From: DASZMJ01 sp035551935
GTDB lineage: Bacteria > Planctomycetota > Planctomycetia > Isosphaerales > Isosphaeraceae
Assembly (NCBI GenBank): GCA_035551935.1
Contig: DASZMJ010000267.1
Location: forward strand, 1-5,226
Length of the DNA: 5,226 nucleotides
Direction: 5' to 3'
Shown here: positions 1-5,226 of the stretch, piece after piece
Layout: the number at the start of each line of letters is the position of its first letter
How positions within the stretch are numbered: the stretch's first letter is position 1
The notes under the pieces: model-generated
Databases searched by the model: none
Seen by the model: only the letters and a program-made list of their open reading frames with translations
Told to the model about the DNA's origin: nothing
Position numbers and translations under genes: made by a program

Positions 1-112
1 CCGCCGCCGCCGGGGCCGGAGCCGCCCTGGAAGCCGAAGCCGCCGCCGCCGCCGCCCGCGCCACCGGCGCCGCCGCCGCCGCCGAGGCCGCCGCCACCGG
101 CGCCGCCGTCGA
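1..112. repeat. GCC/GGC-rich low-complexity tract encoding poly-Gly
   Basis: Runs of ccg/gcc triplets cover almost the whole stretch. On the minus strand they read as GGC/GGT/GCC codons and encode the Gly-rich segment of the partial secreted protein (residues 125 onward). The repeat is imperfect, broken by Phe, Gln, Ser and Pro codons, so it is coding low complexity and not a tandem array with a fixed long unit. Such tracts are prone to slippage and misassembly. Confidence 0.7.
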
Positions 113-482
113 GGCTGATGGACGTCGACCCGCCGATCGTCACGTCACCTCGCGACAGCAACGCCACGGGCAGCGCGCCCGTCGCATTCACTGTCAGGGG
201 ACCGCTCAGATTGATCGAGCTGAAGTCGAACACGGCCACGGCGATGCCCCCCGGCTGCGTGAAGATCGTGCCGTCGAGCACCGTCCCGCCGGTCCCCTCC
301 GTCAGCGTCGGGGTCGACGTGCCGTTGCCGGTGTCGATCGTCCAGGCCGTCGACGACGTCGGCGACGCCGACAGCGCGCCCAGGCTGGGAAACTTCGTCG
401 GGTCCAGGGCGTCGGCCTGCGCACGGCCCGCCAATCCCGCCAGGAAGAAGATCGCCACCAGCCGTCCCTTCATCGATCGCAT
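1..482 (-). CDS. Secreted glycine-rich protein, N-terminal part (runs off left edge)
   Basis: The frame is open from an ATG at 482 to the left edge, giving 160 residues with no stop. The start at 482 is preferred over the in-frame ATG at 473 because GAGGAGG (488-494) lies 5 bases upstream of it. Residues 1-23 form a signal peptide: basic n-region, hydrophobic core LVAIFFLAGLAG, and a likely cleavage after AQA (21-23), so the product is exported. Residues 24-125 are Ser/Thr/Gly-rich with alternating hydrophobic residues (AVAVFDFSSINLSG, ALPVALLSRGDVTIGG), which suggests beta-strands of a repetitive surface or adhesin-like fold. From about residue 126 the chain is almost pure Gly with occasional Ala, Phe, Leu and Ser. 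Similar Gly-rich secreted proteins are common in planctomycetes and myxobacteria, often with a C-terminal sorting or anchoring signal; that end lies outside the window. Function is unknown. The coding call is strong, the family call is an inference. Confidence 0.75.
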   Translation of the reverse strand, partial: MRSMKGRLVAIFFLAGLAGRAQADALDPTKFPSLGALSASPTSSTAWTIDTGNGTSTPTLTEGTGGTVLDGTIFTQPGGIAVAVFDFSSINLSGPLTVNATGALPVALLSRGDVTIGGSTSISLDGGAGGGGLGGGGGAGGAGGGGGGFGFQGGSGPGGG

Positions 483-487
483 CGCCG

Positions 488-494
488 CCTCCTC
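488..494 (-). promoter_or_regulatory. Ribosome binding site of the Gly-rich protein gene
   Basis: On the minus strand this reads GAGGAGG, a near-perfect Shine-Dalgarno, 5 bases before the ATG at 482 and 14 before the alternative ATG at 473. It decides the start in favour of 482. Confidence 0.65.
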
Positions 495-578
495 GGATCG
501 AGGGCCTTTACTCCATCAACCTGTACGGCGATCTTGGCAAGGGCGCCGCGACGATGCAACCAATTTTGTGCGGATTGA

Positions 579-590
579 TGCGAAATCGCA
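579..590. promoter_or_regulatory. Palindrome TGCGAAATCGCA, possible operator
   Basis: This is a perfect inverted repeat, TGCGA-AA-TCGCA, in an AT-richer patch (about 553-598) of an otherwise very GC-rich region. It lies about 97 bases upstream of the Gly-rich gene start on the minus strand. Position and symmetry fit a dimeric regulator site, but no regulator is encoded in the window and I see no second copy. I found no convincing -35/-10 pair near it. Confidence 0.2.
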
Positions 591-756
591 ACATCGGACG
601 ACCTCCTCGACTCGCCCATCCACCGTGCCGAGGGGCGAGAGGCGGCCCGACGGGGCCGAAGGGCCAGAAGGATGGCAAAGTGCGGAGGGCGGAAGGGGAG
701 GACGGAAGCCCCTCCTTCGTCCCGCACGTCGCACCCTGCCTGCCGCTCTCCGCCTC

Positions 757-900
757 GTGGACTTTGCCGTCCTCAACTGCCCGCCGGGCGGTCGCCTCGT
801 GTCGCTCGACCCGGACATCGCCCGGGTGTTCACGACGGCCGAGTCCGTCAACTCGGTGCTCCGTGCCCTGATCACGACGATGCCGACGTCCTCACGGTAG
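757..900 (+). pseudogene. Remnant of a small antitoxin-like protein (C-terminal part)
   Basis: Reading from GTG 757 to TAG 898-900 gives 47 residues that look like real protein. The core VSLDPDIARVFTTAESVN followed by SVLRALI resembles the C-terminus of short planctomycete proteins with a pattern like LDPDVAxVFxxSxxVNxALRxLI, which I recall as antitoxin-like. 43 of the 47 codons end in G or C, matching the real genes here. There is no Shine-Dalgarno before GTG 757, and the open frame upstream translates to Arg/Pro/Gly-rich noise without the N-terminal half expected of the family, so a decayed copy is the simplest reading. No toxin partner is visible. It could instead be a very short functional gene with an unusual start. 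The family match is from memory. Confidence 0.35.
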
Positions 901-909
901 TTCATACTC

Positions 910-954
910 CCCTCTGATCGAGGGTCGTGCCCTCGGCAGTACCCGAGACGACCC
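910..954 (+). promoter_or_regulatory. Two overlapping hairpins upstream of nagB
   Basis: Hairpin A is CCCTC (910-914), loop TGATC, GAGGG (920-924). Hairpin B is GGGTCGT (922-928), a 3-base bulge, CTCGG (932-936), loop CAGTAC, CCGAG (943-947), ACGACCC (948-954), giving 12 paired bases in total. Both need bases 922-924, so they cannot form together. The pair sits about 110 bases before the nagB start, just after the stop of the antitoxin-like remnant. No T-tract follows, so it is not a classical intrinsic terminator. It could be an old 3' end structure, part of a leader, or, for hairpin A, a DNA operator. The pairing is seen directly; the role is open. Confidence 0.3.
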
Positions 955-1065
955 CTGCCTCCTTCCCGACAAGCCCCGCGGTCTGGTCTACTGGGACGGA
1001 TTTCGCCCGCCCGAGCGCGAGGAAGTGATCCGGTCGCGCGACCGAACCCCGAGGCCCGTCCGCCG

Positions 1066-1860
1066 ATGCCCGCCCGAATGCTCGAACTCGCCGGCGCGAC
1101 CGTCCAGGTCTTCGCCAAGCCCCACGACGCCTGCCGGGCCGCCGCCGAGGAGGTGGCCCGGATGATCCGCAGGGCCAATCAGGCGCGGGCCCGCGCCGCG
1201 ATCGGGCTGGCCACGGGGAACACGCCCGTGCCGGTCTACGAGCGGCTGGTGGCCATGCACAAGGGGGGCGAGCTGTCGTTCTCGGGCGTCTCGACCTTCA
1301 ACCTCGACGAGTATTACCCGATCTCGCCGGCCGACCCGCGGAGCTATCGGTCGTACATGGACCGGCACCTGTTCCGCCACGTCGACCTGGCGGCGAACCG
1401 GACCCACGTCCTCGACGGGACCGTCCCCGAGGCGTTCGTCGCCGAGCACGCCGCGCTGTTCGACCGGATGATCGCCGCCGAAGGGGGGCTCGACCTACAG
1501 CTCCTCGGCGTCGGCCGCAACGGCCACATCGGGTTCAACGAGCCGACCCAGATGCTCGTCGACGAGGCGCTGGAGCTGCCGACGCGGCTGGTCGTCCTCC
1601 ACCCCGTCACCCTGGCCGACGCCGTGGGCGAGTTCGGCGAGCCGTCGAGCGTCCCGATCCGGGCGCTGACGCTGGGCGTCGCCCCGATCCTCGCCGCGCG
1701 GTCGATCCTCGTCCTCGCCTTCGGCGCGCGGAAGGCCGAGCCGCTGGCCCGGGCGCTCACCGGGCCGATGACGGCCGAGCTGCCCGCCAGCCTGCTCCAG
1801 CACGCGGCCGGCCGCGTGACGTGGATGGTCGACGAGGCCGCGGCCGGGGGGCTCGACTGA
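1066..1860 (+). CDS. nagB: Glucosamine-6-phosphate deaminase (NagB family)
   Basis: A 264-residue cytoplasmic enzyme predicted to convert glucosamine 6-phosphate to fructose 6-phosphate and ammonia, the last step of amino-sugar catabolism into glycolysis. The length matches the family (E. coli NagB is 266). Family signatures occur in order: phosphate-loop-like GLATGNTPVPVY (47-58), FNLDEYYPIS (78-87) with the catalytic-base Asp at D81, GVGRNGHIGFNEP (148-160) with H154 and E159, and a C-terminal RALTLGVAPILAARSILVLAFGARKA segment (199-223). The E. coli active-site Asp141 is Asn here (N152); several NagB-like proteins vary at this position. ATG 1066 has GAGG at 1051-1054, 11 bases upstream; ATG 1078 is an alternative start. 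The stop is 13 bases before the SGNH gene, so the two are probably co-transcribed. A 6-phosphogluconolactonase is less likely given the DEY and GHIGFNEP motifs. Confidence 0.9.
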   Translation: MPARMLELAGATVQVFAKPHDACRAAAEEVARMIRRANQARARAAIGLATGNTPVPVYERLVAMHKGGELSFSGVSTFNLDEYYPISPADPRSYRSYMDRHLFRHVDLAANRTHVLDGTVPEAFVAEHAALFDRMIAAEGGLDLQLLGVGRNGHIGFNEPTQMLVDEALELPTRLVVLHPVTLADAVGEFGEPSSVPIRALTLGVAPILAARSILVLAFGARKAEPLARALTGPMTAELPASLLQHAAGRVTWMVDEAAAGGLD

Positions 1861-1873
1861 GGGGGGCGCGGCG

Positions 1874-2515
1874 ATGCTCACCGTCACCACCTTCGGCGAC
1901 TCGATCCTCGACTGCGCCCACTACAACGCCCACCGCGTCGACCCCGCCGGCCTGCTCGTCGCGAACCGCGACGACCTCTTCCCCGAGTTCCGCGGCCGCG
2001 ACCTGTCGACCCGGCTCGGCGACGTCCGGCTCGACCGGCGGGCCGTCGACGGCTCGACGGTCGACGACCTGCCTCGGCAAGCGCGCGGGCTCCGCGTCGA
2101 AGGGCCGGCGCTGGCGTTATTGACCATCGGCGGCAACGACTTGCTCTCCGGCCTCGTGGACGATACCGGCCCCGGCGTCGAGGCTTTCGTCCGCGAGCTG
2201 ACGGCCTTCCTCGACGCCCTGCCGATCCGCCCCGTCGCGCTCGGCACCGTCTACGACCCGACCTTCGGCATCGACGAGGCGGCCGCCGGCGCCTTCCGCG
2301 ACCCGCGCAGGGCCCGCGCCAACTTTGACAGGGTCAACGCCGCGCTCGTCGAGCTGGCCCCGTTATACGGCGTCCTCGCCGACATCCACGCCCACTTCCT
2401 CACCGGCCGGCCCGACTGGTTCGTCAACGCCATCGAGCCGAGCCTGCGCGGGGCGTCGGAGGTCCGGCGGTGTTTCCTCGACGCGGTCGAGCGGGCGGGC
2501 GTATTATCCCATTGA
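1874..2515 (+). CDS. SGNH/GDSL-type hydrolase with altered catalytic block V
   Basis: A 213-residue protein with no signal peptide, so probably cytoplasmic. The SGNH blocks are visible: block I FGDSILD (7-13, nucleophile S10), block II Gly in AVDGST (G60), and block III TIGGNDLL (84-91, N88). The C-terminal block, usually DxxHP, reads N185-A-I-E188-P-S-L-R-G, so the expected Asp and His align with Asn and Glu. His172 and His174 in ADIHAHF (169-175) are possible substitutes. SGNH enzymes are esterases, lipases or carbohydrate deacetylases; the substrate here cannot be read from sequence. The start ATG 1874 is served by a G-rich Shine-Dalgarno (GAGGGGGG) overlapping the nagB TGA, with only 13 bases between the genes, which implies translational closeness and one mRNA. 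Fold assignment is good, activity uncertain. Confidence 0.8.
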   Translation: MLTVTTFGDSILDCAHYNAHRVDPAGLLVANRDDLFPEFRGRDLSTRLGDVRLDRRAVDGSTVDDLPRQARGLRVEGPALALLTIGGNDLLSGLVDDTGPGVEAFVRELTAFLDALPIRPVALGTVYDPTFGIDEAAAGAFRDPRRARANFDRVNAALVELAPLYGVLADIHAHFLTGRPDWFVNAIEPSLRGASEVRRCFLDAVERAGVLSH

Positions 2516-2528
2516 GGCGGACCGTCCT

Positions 2529-2545
2529 CCGAGGGGATCTCTCGG
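2529..2545 (+). promoter_or_regulatory. Small hairpin covering the ribosome binding site of the secreted protein gene
   Basis: CCGAG (2529-2533) can pair with CTCGG (2541-2545) around a 7-base loop. The likely Shine-Dalgarno GAGGGG (2531-2536) lies partly in the left arm, and the ATG follows at 2548. The structure could reduce initiation on the third gene of the run. A 5-bp stem is easily found by chance in DNA this GC-rich. Confidence 0.2.
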
Positions 2546-2547
2546 CC

Positions 2548-3470
2548 ATGATCGCGAATCGATCGATCGGCGCCGTGGCGGTCGGGATCGCCGCGGGTCT
2601 GATGTCTGCGGCGCGGGCCCCGGCCCAGGATCGGGGCGCCGCCCCGCCACCGCCGGCCGAGGCCGAGGCCGGACACTGGGGGACGCTCCGGGGCCGCGTC
2701 GTCTTCGGCGCCGAGCCGCCCGCGCCTGAGGTCCTGGTCGACCTCGATCGGGAGACTCGCCAGACGGTCAGGGATTTCGACGTCGTCTCCCAGCGCCTCG
2801 CCCCCGTCTTCTCGGAATGCCTGATCGTCGACCGCGAGACCCGGGGCGTCCGCGGCGCGATCGTCTACCTCGTCAAGCCGACGGCCGTCCGCGACGCCGC
2901 CCGCGCGGCCCGGCCGAAGTCCGTCGACTTCCGCGCCGATCGCGGGGCCTTCACGCCGCACGTCCTCGCCCTGATGCAGGGGACGGAGGTCGTCGTCGGG
3001 ACGGCCGACCCGATCTATTATGGCCTCCGCGGCCGGATGCCCGGCGCCGAGTTCGTGCTCACGATGGAGGGCGGGCATATCACCGAGTTCATGACGCCCC
3101 ACACCTACCGCAACACCTTCAATTACACCTTCGGCATGCTCCACGGCCGTGGAGTTCGCTGAGGGTCCGGGCGACGGCGGGCGAGCCCATGCCCGCGCTG
3201 ATGTTCGACCAGATGCACCCCTGGATGACGGCCTGGTGGCTGGTCCTCGACCATCCCTACTTCGCCGTCACCGACGAGAAGGGGGCCTTCGAGATCCGCG
3301 ACGTGCCGACGGGCCCTCAGCAGGTGGTCGTCTGGCACGAGGCCCTCGGCGCGGAGGCCGATCCCCGGCCGCCAGCCAAGCCCGTCTTCCGGGGCGTGGT
3401 GCGGATCGATCGGGACGGCCCGACGACGAAGGACTTCACGATCGACCCGCGGCTCATCGTGCCCCGGTGA
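2548..3470 (+). pseudogene. Secreted cupredoxin/methylamine-utilisation-like protein, frameshifted
   Basis: Two adjoining frames together make one protein. Frame one starts at ATG 2548 (GAGGGG at 2531-2536) and gives 204 residues to TGA 3160-3162: a signal peptide (cleavage near AQ-D, residue 28), a Pro/Ala linker, a beta-rich domain opening with TLRGRVVFGAEPPAP (46-60), then SECLIVDRETRGVRGAIVYL (89-108) and FTPHVLALMQGTEVVV (135-150). The continuation is in another frame: GEPMPALMFDQMHPWMTAWW, DHPYFAVTDEKGAFEIRDVP and QQVVVWHEALG, ending at TGA 3468-3470. This order (FxPHVLxL, HPWM, DHPYFAVTD, GxFxIxxVPxG, VWHE) is that of planctomycete methylamine-utilisation or carboxypeptidase-regulatory-like exported proteins. 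One extra base near 3157-3162 would fuse both parts into about 307 residues. I see no slippery heptamer, so a genuine mutation or a base error is likelier than programmed frameshifting. Two usual copper-ligand positions look replaced. Role unknown; it lies 32 bases after the SGNH gene. Confidence 0.7.
3189..3470 (+). CDS. Downstream piece of the frameshifted secreted protein
   Basis: This is the C-terminal fragment of the protein above, read in the second frame from the first usable ATG (3189). Its 93 residues carry the HPWM motif, DHPYFAVTDEKG, and a small beta-sandwich carboxypeptidase-regulatory-like end with VVVWHEALG. An automatic caller may list it as a separate gene. The sequence before the ATG (ggcgggcgagccc) is only a weak ribosome site, and the fragment has no signal peptide, so independent function is doubtful. 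Confidence 0.4.
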   Translation: MPALMFDQMHPWMTAWWLVLDHPYFAVTDEKGAFEIRDVPTGPQQVVVWHEALGAEADPRPPAKPVFRGVVRIDRDGPTTKDFTIDPRLIVPR

Positions 3471-3523
3471 TAGGGCCGTGTGTCGCGGCCGGCCCGGGGA
3501 GCGAGCCGGGAGGGGCGGGCGGG

Positions 3524-5095
<1,572 letters not shown>

Positions 5096-5124
5096 GGGAG
5101 GGTCATCTCCTCTTCGGGATGGTC

Positions 5125-5155
5125 TACTGACATCGTATCCGGCGGGACGGGAAAA
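5125..5155 (-). promoter_or_regulatory. Weak candidate promoter of leuA
   Basis: On the minus strand TACGAT, four of six matches to TATAAT, lies in the leader between the terminator-like hairpin and the leuA ribosome site. About 17 bases upstream of it only TTCGTT is found, a poor -35. If the hairpin is a true terminator, a promoter must lie in this short interval, which is the main reason to list it. Confidence 0.2.
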
Positions 5156-5201
5156 ACGAAGGAGCCCCGAGGTCCGCCGGTTGGGCGAGTCTCGGGGCTC
5201 C
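5152..5201 (-). terminator. Intrinsic terminator-like hairpin upstream of leuA
   Basis: Read on the minus strand, GGAGCCCCGAG (5201-5191) pairs perfectly with CTCGGGGCTCC (5171-5161), 11 bp. An inner stem CGCC/GGCG extends the hairpin within the 19-base spacer. TTCGTTTTT follows immediately (5160-5152), the T-rich tail of a Rho-independent terminator. It points towards leuA, so it either ends a minus-strand gene located beyond the right edge or acts as an attenuator in the leuA leader. The visible leader (5202-5226) has no run of Leu codons. On the plus strand no T-run follows the hairpin. Confidence 0.65.
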
Positions 5202-5226
5202 GTGTGTGTCTCGCGTCGAACGCTCG

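Noticed and set aside
643..658. Hairpin CGGCCC-GACG-GGGCCG
   Set aside because: It is short, has no T-tract on either strand and lies in sequence so GC-rich that such stems arise by chance.
118..756. Plus-strand open frame leading into the antitoxin-like remnant
   Set aside because: The part before 482 is antisense to the secreted Gly-rich gene, and 483-756 translates to low-complexity Arg/Gly/Pro sequence; only 757-900 looks like protein.
516..1178. 220-residue minus-strand open frame across the nagB upstream gap
   Set aside because: It overlaps the start of nagB, is Arg/Ser/Ala-rich and shows no recognisable domain. The protein-like signal in 757-900 is on the opposite strand.
2470..2547. 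Upstream ATG (2470) for the secreted protein
   Set aside because: It would overlap the SGNH gene by 46 bases and place 26 Arg/Gly-rich residues before a perfect signal peptide; ATG 2548 has its own Shine-Dalgarno.
2251..3144. 297-residue minus-strand open frame
   Set aside because: It is antisense to the end of the SGNH gene and to the secreted protein gene, both of which carry clear motifs in the plus strand.
5202..5226. Leucine-rich leader peptide before the leuA hairpin
   Set aside because: No run of Leu codons or start with a ribosome site is visible in the 25 bases available.

Overview
The window is about 5.2 kb of very GC-rich bacterial DNA with strong G/C preference at third codon positions. 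Gene content and style suggest a planctomycete of the Isosphaeraceae type: secreted Gly-rich proteins, a methylamine-utilisation-like secreted protein, and a short remnant resembling planctomycete antitoxin-like proteins. This taxonomic call is an inference from composition and protein style, with no marker gene behind it.

Layout. (1) 1-482, minus strand: the N-terminal 160 residues of a secreted protein with a signal peptide and a poly-Gly tract that runs off the left edge. (2) 483-1065: a gap of about 580 bases. It holds the upstream region of the Gly-rich gene, a 12-bp palindrome in a locally AT-richer patch, a 47-codon remnant resembling the C-terminus of a small antitoxin-like protein (757-900), and a pair of mutually exclusive hairpins before the next gene. 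(3) 1066-3470, plus strand: a compact three-gene run made of nagB (glucosamine-6-phosphate deaminase), an SGNH/GDSL-type hydrolase, and a secreted cupredoxin/methylamine-utilisation-like protein whose reading frame is broken near base 3160. (4) 3524-5095, minus strand: a full-length leuA (2-isopropylmalate synthase), convergent with the preceding run. (5) 5096-5226: the leuA leader, with a strong hairpin and T-rich tail on the minus strand that looks like an intrinsic terminator, either of an upstream gene or within the leuA leader.

How the genes relate. nagB and the SGNH gene are separated by 13 bases and are probably co-transcribed. The secreted protein follows after 32 bases. NagB sends amino sugars into glycolysis, so a role of the SGNH protein in amino-sugar or acyl-sugar handling is conceivable, but only context suggests it. 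leuA is a separate biosynthetic unit for leucine.

I see no convincing new multi-gene system. The most notable points are an SGNH protein lacking the usual Asp/His in its last catalytic block, the frame break in the secreted protein, the antitoxin-like remnant, and the structured leaders of nagB and leuA.
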